From Arthrobacter sp. AL12 (lineage in GTDB: Bacteria; Actinomycetota; Actinomycetes; Actinomycetales; Micrococcaceae), in NCBI RefSeq assembly GCF_029960645.1, contig NZ_JASBQY010000011.1, forward strand, positions 54,471 to 118,470: 64,000 nt of DNA, in the 5' to 3' direction. A program made the translations under genes and the position numbers. Under the pieces are notes generated by a model. It did no database searches. It had not been told where the DNA came from and saw nothing but the letters and a program-made list of their open reading frames with translations. This document shows positions 40,985 through 49,456 of this stretch, in pieces (the stretch's first letter is position 1; the number at the start of each line of letters is the position of its first letter).

Positions 40985-42738
40985 CCAGGCGGCTGGTGGT
41001 GGTCGGCAGCGGCATTGCGGGGCTGTACGCCGCGCTGCTCGCCTCCGACGCGGCGCCGGACGGCGGGCCGGCCTGTGAGGTGGTGCTACTGAGCAAGGGA
41101 CCCCTGGAGCAGAGCAACACCTTCTATGCCCAGGGCGGCGTCTCGGCCGTGCTTGCGCCGGGCGAGGCTGCGCCGGGCGACACGGTGGCGGCGCACATCG
41201 CCGACACCCTCGCCGCCGGAGCCGGGCTCAACGACCCCGAGGCCGTCCGTATCCTGTGCACCGAGGCCGTCCAGGACATCGCCGGCCTGGGCCGCTACGG
41301 CGTGCACTTCGACGCCGGACCCGGCGGAGGACCGGCGCTCGGCCTCGAGGCGGCACACTCCGCCGCCCGCATCCTGCACGCCGGCGGGGATGCGACAGGT
41401 GCCTGCATCGCCCGCGCCCTCGCCGCCGCTGTCCTGGACCGCGCCGTCCAGGGCCGGGTGCGGGTCGAGACCGGCGCCTTCGTCACGGACCTGCTCACCG
41501 AACACCCCCGCCGGGGCGCGGGCGCCGCCCGGGTCACCGGCGTCGCCTACCTGGCCAATGGGCAGACCCGGCAGCTGGACGCGGACGCGGTGCTCCTGGC
41601 CACCGGCGGGGCCGGACGGCTCTTCGCCCGGACCAGCAACCCCTCCGTCGCCACGGCCGACGGACTGGCCCTGGCCTGGCGGGCGGGGGCCGCCGTCCGG
41701 GACCTGGAGTTCTTCCAGTTCCACCCCACCACCCTCGCGGCTGACGAGATCCCCGGCGGTCCGCCGGCGCTGCTCATTTCCGAGGCGGTCCGCGGCGAAG
41801 GCGCCATCCTGCTCGACGCCGCCGGCCACCGGTTTATGCCGGACTACCACCCGGACGCCGAACTGGCCCCGCGCGACGTCGTCTCCCGCAGTATTGCCCT
41901 GCACCTCGCCGCGACCGGTGCGCCGGCGGACAGCCCCGTCTTTCTGGACGCCCGGGGGCTCGAGGCCGCCCGCGGGCCCGGATTCCTGGCCCGGCGTTTC
42001 CCCACCATCACCGCGGCCACCCGCGCCGCCGGCTACGACTGGACCACGCAGGCCCTCCCGGTATCCCCGGCCGCGCACTACTGGATGGGAGGGGTATCCA
42101 CCGATCTCTGGGGACGCACCTCCGTGCCGGGACTGTATGCGGCCGGTGAAGTCGCGTGCACCGGCGCGCAGGGCGCCAACCGGCTGGCGAGCAATTCACT
42201 CCTGGAAGGGCTGGTCTTCGGCCGACGCGCGGTGGCGGCAATCCTCGGCGCGGCGGGCACGGACCCCGGCGCGGGGGGCACGGACCCCGGCCCGGGGGGC
42301 ACGGGCCCCGGCGCCAGGGCCGAATTTCCCGTTGCGGACACGGTGCAGCGAAGTGTTCCGTTCAGCCGGGATGCCCTGCGGCGCCTCATGACCGGCGCGG
42401 CCGGCGTGATGCGCGCCGGAGCGGGCCTCGACGACGCCTCCGTCAGGCTCGCCGAATGGGCCGCCTCCATGGCCGGAGCGGACCAGTCCGGCCTGGACCA
42501 GTCCGCCCAAGAGGACCGTAACCTGCTGCTCGCAGCCCGGCTGCTCGTGGCAGCCGCGCGGCAGCGCACCGGCTCCGTGGGCGCTCACTACCGGGCCGAC
42601 GCGGACACGGCCGCTGCCTGTGCCGCTGCACTTGCAGCCCCGGCCCTGCTCGCGGCACCCGCCCGGTCCACGCTGCCGGCCGGCGCTCTCGGCCACCGGC
42701 ATGCCACATCCCGTCCGAAGCAAAGGATCTCCTCATGA
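40981..42738 (+). CDS. nadB: L-aspartate oxidase
   Basis: This FAD enzyme makes iminoaspartate for NadA. The 585 residues begin with the dinucleotide motif VVVGSGIAGLYAALLA, then NTFYAQGGVSAVL, LATGGAGRLFARTSNPSVATADGLAL, FFQFHPTTL and GANRLASNSLLEGLVFGRRA. Between the FAD domain and the C-terminal helical domain is an unusual Gly/Pro/Asp linker (GTDPGAGGTDPGPGGTGPG, DNA repeat at about 42250-42320). The GTG start overlaps nadA by 4 bases (GTGA). Confidence 0.95.
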   Translation: MTRRLVVVGSGIAGLYAALLASDAAPDGGPACEVVLLSKGPLEQSNTFYAQGGVSAVLAPGEAAPGDTVAAHIADTLAAGAGLNDPEAVRILCTEAVQDIAGLGRYGVHFDAGPGGGPALGLEAAHSAARILHAGGDATGACIARALAAAVLDRAVQGRVRVETGAFVTDLLTEHPRRGAGAARVTGVAYLANGQTRQLDADAVLLATGGAGRLFARTSNPSVATADGLALAWRAGAAVRDLEFFQFHPTTLAADEIPGGPPALLISEAVRGEGAILLDAAGHRFMPDYHPDAELAPRDVVSRSIALHLAATGAPADSPVFLDARGLEAARGPGFLARRFPTITAATRAAGYDWTTQALPVSPAAHYWMGGVSTDLWGRTSVPGLYAAGEVACTGAQGANRLASNSLLEGLVFGRRAVAAILGAAGTDPGAGGTDPGPGGTGPGARAEFPVADTVQRSVPFSRDALRRLMTGAAGVMRAGAGLDDASVRLAEWAASMAGADQSGLDQSAQEDRNLLLAARLLVAAARQRTGSVGAHYRADADTAAACAAALAAPALLAAPARSTLPAGALGHRHATSRPKQRISS

Positions 42739-43778
42739 CAGCACCCGCCGCCGCCCGCCAGGGTAGCCTCCCCGCGACGGCGCTCGCCGGCACCCTGCCC
42801 GCCGCCGCCGTCGACGCCGTGCTGCGCGCGGCCCTGGACGAAGATGCACCCTACGGTGACATCACCTCGCAGACGCTGATCCCGGCGGACGCGCGTGCGA
42901 CGGCGGTCCTGGCAGCCCGGGTGCCCGGCGTGCTCAGCGGCGGTGAGGTGTTCGCGGCGGCGATGAAGCTCACGGACCCCGACGCCGCCGTCGACCTCCT
43001 GGTGGCCGACGGTGCCGCCTTTGCGGCCGGCACGGCGCTCGCGAGGGTCAGCGGCAACGCCCGCGCCGTGCTGCTCGCCGAACGTGTGGCCCTGAACCTG
43101 GTTCAGCGGATGAGCGCCATCGCCACGAAGACGGCGGAGTTCGTCGCCCTCGTGGACGGCACCGGTGCGCGCATCACCGACACCCGCAAGACGACGCCGG
43201 GGCTGCGGGTGCTGGAACGGTACGCCGTCCGCTGCGGCGGCGGAGCCAACCACCGTTTTGGCCTCTCGGACGCGGTGCTGGCCAAGGACAACCACCTGGC
43301 CGTCCTGACCGGGGGAGACCCCTCGAAGCTCACCGCGGTGCTGCGGGAGGCCAGGGCCCGGCTCGGGCACACCACGCACTTCGAAGTGGAGGTGGACAGC
43401 ATGGACCAGATCGGACCCGTGCTGGCCGCCGGGGTCGACACCATCATGCTGGACAACTTCAGCCTGGCCGAGCTGGCCGGCGGCGTGGCGCTTGTGGCTG
43501 GCCGCGCCCGGGTCGAGGCCAGCGGCAACGTCAACCTCGCCACGGTGGCGGGCATCGCCGGCACCGGGGTGGACGTCATCTCGATCGGCGGACTCACCCA
43601 CAGCGTCGCCGCCCTGGACCTGGGGCTGGACATTGAGCTGGGGCTCGGCACCGGACCGGGGCCCGGCGCCGGACCGGGCCGTGCACCCGGACCAGGGCGC
43701 AGCGACGATCTGGGGCCCGGCGCCGGACAGTGCCCTGCTACCGGGGCCGGGCAGGCTGCCGGCGAGGCGGTGCCATGA
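42735..43778 (+). CDS. nadC: Nicotinate-nucleotide pyrophosphorylase (quinolinate phosphoribosyltransferase)
   Basis: It converts quinolinate and PRPP to nicotinate mononucleotide. Conserved parts are DEDAPYGDITSQTLIP, LNLVQRMSAIATKTAEFV, DTRKTTPGLRVLERYAVRCGGG (PRPP/quinolinate site), LSDAVLAKDNHL and VDVISIGGLTHSVAALDLGLDIEL. The fold ends near residue 303, and about 40 Gly/Pro-rich residues follow (GTGPGPGAGPGRAPGPGRS…), encoded by imperfect GGGCCCGGCGCCGGA repeats. It overlaps nadB by ATGA and the desulfurase by ATGA. Confidence 0.95.
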   Translation: MTAPAAARQGSLPATALAGTLPAAAVDAVLRAALDEDAPYGDITSQTLIPADARATAVLAARVPGVLSGGEVFAAAMKLTDPDAAVDLLVADGAAFAAGTALARVSGNARAVLLAERVALNLVQRMSAIATKTAEFVALVDGTGARITDTRKTTPGLRVLERYAVRCGGGANHRFGLSDAVLAKDNHLAVLTGGDPSKLTAVLREARARLGHTTHFEVEVDSMDQIGPVLAAGVDTIMLDNFSLAELAGGVALVAGRARVEASGNVNLATVAGIAGTGVDVISIGGLTHSVAALDLGLDIELGLGTGPGPGAGPGRAPGPGRSDDLGPGAGQCPATGAGQAAGEAVP

Positions 43779-44932
43779 TCTTCCTCGACGCCGCGGCCAC
43801 CATCCCGGTCCGCCGCGAGGTGCTCGAAGCCATGTGGCCGTTCCTGTCCGGGGAGTTCGGGAACCCCTCGAGCCACCATTCGCTCGGCGACGCGGCCGCC
43901 ACGGCGCTCGCCGGGGCCCGGGCAGCGACGGCCCGGGCACTGGACTGCCGCCCGGGCGAGGTGGTCTTCACCTCCGGGGGCACGGAGGCGGACAACCTGG
44001 CCGTCAAGGGCATCGCCCTGGCCCGCCGGGCGGCCGACCCGCGGCTGGACCGGGTGGTGATCAGCGCCGTCGAACATCCCGCCGTGGAGGAGTCGGCCCG
44101 CTACCTGGAGCGCGTGCACGGCTTCGCCGTGGACGTGGTGCCGGTGGACTGCTTCGGGCAGGTGACGGAAGAGGCCTTGACCGCCGCGCTCCGGCCCGAG
44201 ACCGCCCTGGTCAGCATCATGTACGCCAACAATGAGGTGGGCACGGTGCAGCCGATCGCCCGGCTGGCTGCGCTGGCCCGTGCGCAGCGAATCCCGTTTC
44301 ACACCGACGCCGTCCAGGCCGCCGGCTGGCTCCCGCTCGACACCGCAGCCCTGGGCGTGGATGCCCTGAGCATCTCCGGACACAAACTGGGCGCGCCCAA
44401 GGGCAGCGGGGCCCTGTTCGTGCGCAGCCGGACCCGGCTGGAGCCCGTGATCCACGGCGGCGGGCAGGAACGCGGACGCCGGTCGGGGACCGAGAACGTA
44501 GCCGGGGCCGTAGCCCTCGCGACGGCGCTCACCCTCTCCCGGAACTCACAGGGCGAACGTGCGGCACACGTCGCCGCCCTGCGCGATGACTTCATCCGCT
44601 CGGTGCAGGCCCAGGTTCCGGGCGCGCTCGTCACCGGCCATCCGAGCGAACGGCTCCCCTCGGTCGCCTCGTTCTGCTTCCCGGGGACCAGCGGCGAATC
44701 CGTGCTGCTGGAGCTTGAACGGCTGGGAGTCATCTGCTCCAGCGGCTCGGCCTGCGCGGCGGGTTCGGACGAGCCGTCCCCGGTGCTGCGGGCGATGGGC
44801 ATCGGCGCCGAGGTTGCCCAGACCGCGGTCCGCTTCAGCTTCGACTCCACCATCACGGCGGCGGAACTGCAGGAGGCGGCCGCTGCAGTCCGCACCGCCG
44901 TCGGCAGCATCCAGGCCCTCGGTGCCCCCTGA
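43775..44932 (+). CDS. Cysteine desulfurase of the nad operon (NadS/IscS-like)
   Basis: This PLP enzyme of 385 residues transfers sulfur from cysteine. The PLP Lys is in SISGHKLGAPKGSGALFV and the catalytic Cys is in ICSSGSACAAGSDEPS. FTSGGTEADNLAVKG binds the cofactor phosphate, with MYANNEVGTVQPI and HTDAVQAAGW also present. The ATG overlaps the nadC stop by 4 bases. Its place in the nad operon suggests it supplies sulfur for the NadA cluster, as proposed for NadS proteins. General Fe-S or thio-tRNA service is also possible. Confidence 0.92.
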   Translation: MIFLDAAATIPVRREVLEAMWPFLSGEFGNPSSHHSLGDAAATALAGARAATARALDCRPGEVVFTSGGTEADNLAVKGIALARRAADPRLDRVVISAVEHPAVEESARYLERVHGFAVDVVPVDCFGQVTEEALTAALRPETALVSIMYANNEVGTVQPIARLAALARAQRIPFHTDAVQAAGWLPLDTAALGVDALSISGHKLGAPKGSGALFVRSRTRLEPVIHGGGQERGRRSGTENVAGAVALATALTLSRNSQGERAAHVAALRDDFIRSVQAQVPGALVTGHPSERLPSVASFCFPGTSGESVLLELERLGVICSSGSACAAGSDEPSPVLRAMGIGAEVAQTAVRFSFDSTITAAELQEAAAAVRTAVGSIQALGAP

Positions 44933-44960
44933 CCCCGCTGCGCCCTGACCAACCCCGGGT

Positions 44961-45017
44961 TGCCCTGTCACTTAATGCTGTTCCGGGGGCCTCTGAGGCA
45001 CGTTATCTGATAGGGCA
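44961..45017. repeat. 57-bp dispersed element, copy 2
   Basis: It begins TGCCCTGTCACTT and ends TGATAGGGCA, 28 bases after the desulfurase stop. The outer ends match copy 1 (24099-24155), and GCTG plus a C-rich centre are also shared. Confidence 0.75.
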
Positions 45018-45052
45018 AGCGGGGGTTTTCGGGGGAACGGGGTGCGGAAAGC

Positions 45053-45571
45053 CTAACGGTGCCGGGCGCGGCGGAAGATCCAGTGGCGGAGCAGGGTGAA
45101 GCGCACTGCTGTGGCGGCGAAGCCGGAGAGTGTGGTGGTCCACAGCTCGTCGGTGACGGTGGCAGCGGGGTTGATCCAGTGCAGGACGCCGAGGCTTCCG
45201 CCGGTGAGCAGCAGCGCCACCAGGATCACAATCAGGCCGTTGAGGTGGTCGCGCTTCATCCGGTGGCGTTCGGTGATCTTGAAGGTCAGCCGTCGGTTCA
45301 GGGCCGTGTTCATCAGCGACGTGAGGATCAGGGCCGTCGCGTTGGCCGGCTGCGAGCCGAGGTGCGGACGCAGGAAGGCATAGAGCGCCAGTGAGGTGGC
45401 CGTGCAGAGGATGCCGACGGCGGTGAACCGCAGCAGCTGCCGGACCAGCGGGTAGCGGAGGACGCCACGGTGGCGGCGGGAAGACGACACTCCATGAGCA
45501 GTGGCAGTGGCAGTGGCAGTGGCAGTGGCAGGAGCGGGAGCAGGCGTGTGCTGCTGAAGCTGGGCATCCAT
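45053..45571 (-). CDS. GtrA family membrane protein
   Basis: This 172-residue protein has four hydrophobic helices and the GtrA-like core RQLLRFTAVGILCTATSLALYAFLRP, ANATALILTSLMNTALNRRLTF, and RFTLLRHWIFRRARHR. Family members help flip or transfer polyprenyl-linked sugars for wall or surface glycans. The N-terminal head has a (Thr-Ala)n run encoded by five hexanucleotide copies, so it can vary by two residues per copy without frameshift. The ATG at 45571 lies 5 bases after the DUF1684 stop, suggesting co-transcription. Confidence 0.85.
   Translation of the reverse strand: MDAQLQQHTPAPAPATATATATATAHGVSSSRRHRGVLRYPLVRQLLRFTAVGILCTATSLALYAFLRPHLGSQPANATALILTSLMNTALNRRLTFKITERHRMKRDHLNGLIVILVALLLTGGSLGVLHWINPAATVTDELWTTTLSGFAATAVRFTLLRHWIFRRARHR
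45498..45527. repeat. Hexanucleotide tandem repeat GCAGTG, five copies
   Basis: It encodes the Thr-Ala run in the head of the GtrA protein. The unit is in frame, so copy-number change alters length only. Confidence 0.85.
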
Positions 45572-45575
45572 CCGC

Positions 45576-46250
45576 TCAGTACAGCTCGCCGACAGGGATC
45601 TCCACGGCCAGGCGGTTGGAGGGGCCGGGGAGGGGGCATGCCCACGCCTCGTTGTAGGCGCAGGACGGGTTGTAGGCGAAGTTGAAGTCCACAACGAACT
45701 CGGCCTCCGGGCCGGACCCCTGCACGCCGTGGAAGGCGCCCTTGATGGTGTCCAGCAGGTAGCGGCCCGCGCCGTAGCTTCCGCCGGGCTGCCCGGCGGT
45801 GGCATCACGGAACGGCACGAAGATGCCGCCGCCGTAGCCGTGGAGCTTCCAGACGGCGAGCTGGCCCAGTTCCGGCAGGTCGAACGTGCCCAGCCGGACA
45901 AACCGGACCAGGCCGTCGGTACCGGTCTCGACGGTCATTTCCCGTCCGGCGCCCTGGCTCGTCAGCGGGATGTGGAAGCGGTAGATCGGATCGTAGTCGG
46001 CCGTCTTCAGCCCCGCGAAGCTGGACTTGGCGGCCGCCGTGAGCGGCGACGCGGGGTGCGTGCCGAACATCCGGTCCCGCTCCTGGCGCCAGTAGGAATG
46101 CGCCTCGGCCGGGTCCTCGGCCGCGATCTTCCGCACATTGGCGTACAGCGCAAAGGTCCTGAGCCGCCAGTCCGCGATGTCGACGGCGGAGATGTCCGCC
46201 TCGCCGCCCTGGGCTCCGAAATCCGTCGAGCCTAAATCCTGATCCGCCAT
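45576..46250 (-). CDS. DUF1684 family protein
   Basis: This 224-residue cytosolic protein has the DUF1684 core: EAHSYWRQERDRMFGTHPASPLT, YDPIYRFHIPLTS, GGIFVPFRDATAG, GRYLLDTIKGAFHG and the very conserved C-terminal DFNFAYNPSCAYNEAWACPLPGPSNRLAVEIPVGE. The function is unknown and homologues occur widely in bacteria. The ATG follows TACGCT-GGGGAC, a leaderless layout. It is read just before the GtrA gene. Confidence 0.88.
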   Translation of the reverse strand: MADQDLGSTDFGAQGGEADISAVDIADWRLRTFALYANVRKIAAEDPAEAHSYWRQERDRMFGTHPASPLTAAAKSSFAGLKTADYDPIYRFHIPLTSQGAGREMTVETGTDGLVRFVRLGTFDLPELGQLAVWKLHGYGGGIFVPFRDATAGQPGGSYGAGRYLLDTIKGAFHGVQGSGPEAEFVVDFNFAYNPSCAYNEAWACPLPGPSNRLAVEIPVGELY

Positions 46251-46256
46251 GTCCCC

Positions 46257-46262
46257 AGCGTA
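46257..46262 (-). promoter_or_regulatory. -10 hexamer TACGCT of the DUF1684 gene (leaderless)
   Basis: On the minus strand TACGCT-GGGGAC-ATG. Confidence 0.5.
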
Positions 46263-46489
46263 ACCCGCTTTCCCGGTGGCGAACCGCGCTTCCCGCGGCG
46301 GGTCCCGGGCCCGTCCGGCCTGGACTTCGCCGCCGTGTTCCGGGCACGACGGGGGCACCTGCCCGTGTGGCCGCCGAACCCGGATGCCAGGAGCCGGCTG
46401 GTCGCCGTCACGGAGGCAGCGGACGCACTGCCGGGAACAGGGCTTCTACGAAACGCTGATCCGGGAACTCCGGCGGACCGAAGTCCCGT

Positions 46490-46495
46490 TACGCT
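46490..46495 (+). promoter_or_regulatory. -10 hexamer TACGCT of the lipoprotein gene (leaderless)
   Basis: TACGCT-GGCACC-ATG; the same hexamer serves the divergent DUF1684 gene. Confidence 0.5.
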
Positions 46496-46501
46496 GGCAC
46501 C

Positions 46502-47332
46502 ATGACTGGGACGGATAACTACCGGCGGACGTGGGCCCGCGGCGTCAGCATTGCTGCTGCCATCGCGCTCGCCGTCGCCGCGCTCTCCGGCTGCAGCAGC
46601 GAAGGCAAGAGCACCCCGGCCTGGACGGCCGCCGGCACCCCGAGCGCCACCGCCGGCGGGACAGAGTCCCGGAGTGATCCGTCCGCGGGCAGCACGACGC
46701 CGGGCCCGCCCCCGGGGTCCACGGCCTCCGGCGCGGCGGAAACCGGCTCGACGGCGCCGGCCTGGAAGGTGTTCACCGACCCGGCGAAGACGGTCAGTTT
46801 CGAGCTCCCGCAGGAGTGGATCGCCCAGTCGGTGACCCCCGAGCAGGGAACCCTGCCCGGCGCCCTCAAGATCGAGGTCAAGGACGCCGAGGGCGGCTAC
46901 CTCGCCACCCTGAAGACCGGGCTCCCTCCGCGGACCGCCCCGGCGTGTGCGGACGACGCCGCGAAACCGTACGTCGTCGTCAGCAGTGTCCAGGTGGACA
47001 TGCCGCACCGCGGCGGCGACGGCACCATCGACCCGCGGGTGGTGTACCGGGTGATCCAGGGCTACAAGTACTTCGGCTCCTACGGCATCACCAACGTCGT
47101 CGGCGGCACGGAAGGAAAGGCCTGCGTGCTGCAGAACCTGGTCCGCGGTCCCGAGGGCAAGGGGGACTACTCTTTCGCTGACCTAGGGGAGCTGAAGGTG
47201 TTCGCCGCGGATGAGAAGATCGCGCCCGCCCAGGCTTTTGACACCCTCGACCAGGCGGCCAAATACGTCAACGAAGGCTCGGAATTCGCCAACGTCCAGC
47301 GGATGCTAATGTCTCTGGAGATCAAAAACTAG
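46502..47332 (+). CDS. Predicted lipoprotein
   Basis: This 276-residue protein has a lipoprotein signal after a basic head: GVSIAAAIALAVAALSGC, lipid Cys at about residue 31. A 60-residue Ser/Gly/Thr/Pro linker follows. The folded domain (from WKVFTDPAKTVSFELPQEWIAQSV) resembles PsbP/Mog1-like or generic actinobacterial surface lipoproteins with a beta-rich fold. It contains two Cys residues (ACADDAAK and KACVLQNL). The exact family is not recognised. It starts 6 bases after TACGCT. Confidence 0.78.
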   Translation: MTGTDNYRRTWARGVSIAAAIALAVAALSGCSSEGKSTPAWTAAGTPSATAGGTESRSDPSAGSTTPGPPPGSTASGAAETGSTAPAWKVFTDPAKTVSFELPQEWIAQSVTPEQGTLPGALKIEVKDAEGGYLATLKTGLPPRTAPACADDAAKPYVVVSSVQVDMPHRGGDGTIDPRVVYRVIQGYKYFGSYGITNVVGGTEGKACVLQNLVRGPEGKGDYSFADLGELKVFAADEKIAPAQAFDTLDQAAKYVNEGSEFANVQRMLMSLEIKN

Positions 47333-47406
47333 TCCCGCACCGCCCGCACACAGCCGGGCCGGGAGCGGTGACTCCACCCGCCGTTAGCCTCACACCCCGG
47401 AGATAC

Positions 47407-48213
47407 ATGGAACGCTCTGTAGCCGCCCGCATGGCCTTCAAGACCGTGGCCGACACAAAGGTCGCCCTGGCGGTGTCCGTGGCACGCAATTCCGGGTACA
47501 GCGGGTTCACGGAGTCCCTGTCCGTGACCTCCGGCGGCGAGGATGTCCCGCTCACCGAACTCTCGGACCACCACGGCGGGCGCTTCCACTACATGGAATT
47601 CGCTGACCCCGCCGAGGTGCTCGTGGAGTACACGGCCACCGTCACCGGCTTCGCGCTGCCGGAGGAACCCCGGCTGATGGAACTCATCCGCTACGTCCGG
47701 CCGAGCCGCTATGCCGAGTCCGACCGGCTCCTGCCGACGGCCTACGCTGAATTCGGCGGCCTGCAGGGTGCTGAGCTGGTGCTCGCGGTACGCAACTGGG
47801 TGTTCAGCGAGCTGCGCTACATCAGCGGATCCTCCCGGGGGACCGACGGGGCCGTCGAGACCCTGCTGAACCGCCGCGGGGTCTGCCGCGACTTCGCCCA
47901 CCTGGCGGTCTCGCTGCTGCGCGCCAAGAATGTTCCCGCCCGGCTGGCCGCGGTGTACGCCCCGGGACTGAGTCCCATGGACTTCCACGCGGTGGCCGAG
48001 GCCCACATCAACGGTGCCTGGTACGTCATCGACCCCACGGGCCTGGCGCCGCGCGAGAGCATGCTGCGGATCACCGCGGGCCGGGATTCCTCGGACACCG
48101 CGTTTCTGTCGACCGTGGGCGGCAGCCTGTCGCTGACGCAGTTCACCGTCACCGCCATCGTCGACGGCGACCTGCCGGACGAGGACCCCGAGAAGCTGGT
48201 CACCCTCCGGTAG
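47407..48213 (+). CDS. Transglutaminase-like cysteine peptidase domain protein
   Basis: This 268-residue protein has an N-terminal beta-rich domain (ALAVSVARNSGYSGFTESLSV) and a transglutaminase-like core. The catalytic Cys is in LNRRGVCRDFAHLAVSLL, the His in SPMDFHAVAEAHINGAWYVI and the Asp in IDPTGLAPRESM. NWVFSELRYISGSSRGTDGAVETL is typical of bacterial members. It probably acts as a protease or peptidase in the cytosol, as no signal is seen. The ATG at 47407 has GGAG 4 bases upstream; a GTG at 47368 is an alternative. Confidence 0.88.
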   Translation: MERSVAARMAFKTVADTKVALAVSVARNSGYSGFTESLSVTSGGEDVPLTELSDHHGGRFHYMEFADPAEVLVEYTATVTGFALPEEPRLMELIRYVRPSRYAESDRLLPTAYAEFGGLQGAELVLAVRNWVFSELRYISGSSRGTDGAVETLLNRRGVCRDFAHLAVSLLRAKNVPARLAAVYAPGLSPMDFHAVAEAHINGAWYVIDPTGLAPRESMLRITAGRDSSDTAFLSTVGGSLSLTQFTVTAIVDGDLPDEDPEKLVTLR

Positions 48214-48232
48214 GGATGCTCCCGGAACAAGG

Positions 48233-48583
48233 TCACAGCTGGACGCGCTGGCGATAGTGGCGTGGTGTAACGCCAGCGTCGTTGAGGAAGTGCCGGTTGA
48301 AGTTGGAGAGATTCGAGAAGCCGACTTCATAGAAAATCTCGGAGATGGCTTTGTCGCTGTGTTCCAGCAGGCGCCGTGCATGGGCGAGCCGAAGTTTGCG
48401 GACCAGATCACTGAAGTTCTGGCCGGTGGCGCGTTTGAAGTATTTCGAGAACGTCGGCCCTGACGTACCGACCAGCGCGGCAGCCTCAGACATCTTGACA
48501 CTGCCGGCGTGGTTGCTGAAGACGTACTCGAGGACGATGTCCACCACAGCCGCGGCCTGGCCTCCAGCTGGGGTCTGAACCAT
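48233..48583 (-). CDS. AraC family regulator, DNA-binding domain only (truncated)
   Basis: This 116-residue protein consists of the two AraC helix-turn-helix motifs: VKMSEAAALVGTSGPTFSKYFKRATGQNFSDLV and KAISEIFYEVGFSNLSNFNRHFLNDAGVTPRHYRQ. The usual N-terminal cupin domain is missing. The upstream DNA (48584-48660) shows no continuing homology, so the gene looks truncated at its 5' end. The ATG at 48583 has no convincing ribosome site. It may bind DNA without ligand control or be dead. Confidence 0.65.
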   Translation of the reverse strand: MVQTPAGGQAAAVVDIVLEYVFSNHAGSVKMSEAAALVGTSGPTFSKYFKRATGQNFSDLVRKLRLAHARRLLEHSDKAISEIFYEVGFSNLSNFNRHFLNDAGVTPRHYRQRVQL

Positions 48584-48654
48584 TCGTCGGCCGAATAGCG
48601 CCGTTCCTCCTGGGGTGCACGGTCTCCTGCTCGGAGAGCACCTCCGGTCGAACG

Positions 48655-48850
48655 GAGTTCACGTGATCAACGGCGGAACCTCGCCGACGTCAACGGCCCT
48701 CGCCAGGCTGGGGCCCGTCGGCGGCGCGGACTACACGTTCTCCGTGACCTGGGACCTCAACGGGGCATCCCCTCCGGCCCGGGCCGCCGTCGAAGGTTTT
48801 ACGCATGTCCACGCCCGGCAATCGTGGCCCTGGCGGGGGGAGCCTCCGGA
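48655..48850 (+). pseudogene. PfkB-type carbohydrate kinase remnant
   Basis: The plus strand reads VINGGTSPTSTALARLG, then VGGADYTFSVTWDLNG and VEGFTHVHA, recalling fructokinase-like PfkB proteins (GG.PANVA..LARLG ... ADYTF.L.WDL ... HVHTGSIA). The frame is lost after HVHA; the next frame gives AIVALAGGASGPVIL. Large internal parts are missing, so this is a dead fragment. Together with the truncated AraC gene it marks a deletion scar of a former sugar locus. Confidence 0.55.
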
Positions 48851-48994
48851 CCGGTCATCCTGTCCCGTAGTGGGAGGGTGGAAATGGCGGCCGAGCTGAC
48901 CATACCGTCCACGGCCCAGGGATCTCCACGGGGCCAGGAGTGACCATCGAAATCGTGGGCGATTGACGGACCGCCGCCGGAAGCCCGCGGGTGG

Positions 48995-49456
48995 TCAGCG
49001 CGCCGCCACCGAGGCCCGCAGCTTCTCTGTCAGACGCAGCAGCTCCTGCTGCTCGGCGGCCGTCAGTGCGGGTACCACCAGTGCGGCGATGTCGCGGACG
49101 TGCTCCCGGCCGATCTGTTTCTGGAGTTCCCAGCCCGCTTCGGTGAGCTTGACCAGGACCCCGCGGCCGTCGTCTGGAGACGGCATCCGCTCCACCAGGC
49201 CGCGCTTTTCGAGGCGCTCCACGAGCCGGCTCAGGCTGGACTGGCTCAGCAGCACATGGTCGTTGAGCTCGTTCTGGCGCAGCCAGCCGGAGGGACAGCG
49301 CGAGAGCGTAAAGAGCACGTCGTACTCGTTGATGGCGAGGCCCTTGAAGGCGGGGCCGGCCTGCAGCCGGCGCATGACTGCCACCTGGGCGCGGAACAGG
49401 GATTCCCAGGTTTCCGCGGCCAGGCGCACCGGCGACTCGGAGGTCTTCGTGGACAT
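48995..49456 (-). CDS. MarR family regulator coupled to an LLM oxidoreductase
   Basis: This 153-residue MarR-type winged-helix protein has LAINEYDVLFTLSRCPSGWLRQNELNDHVLLSQSSLSRLVERLEKRGLVERMPSPDDGRGVLVKLTEAG. The recognition helix and wing (DDGRG) are clear. The ATG overlaps the stop of the upstream LLM gene as TGATG. It is likely an autoregulated repressor of the pair, acting at the palindrome 50641-50660. Confidence 0.9.
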   Translation of the reverse strand: MSTKTSESPVRLAAETWESLFRAQVAVMRRLQAGPAFKGLAINEYDVLFTLSRCPSGWLRQNELNDHVLLSQSSLSRLVERLEKRGLVERMPSPDDGRGVLVKLTEAGWELQKQIGREHVRDIAALVVPALTAAEQQELLRLTEKLRASVAAR

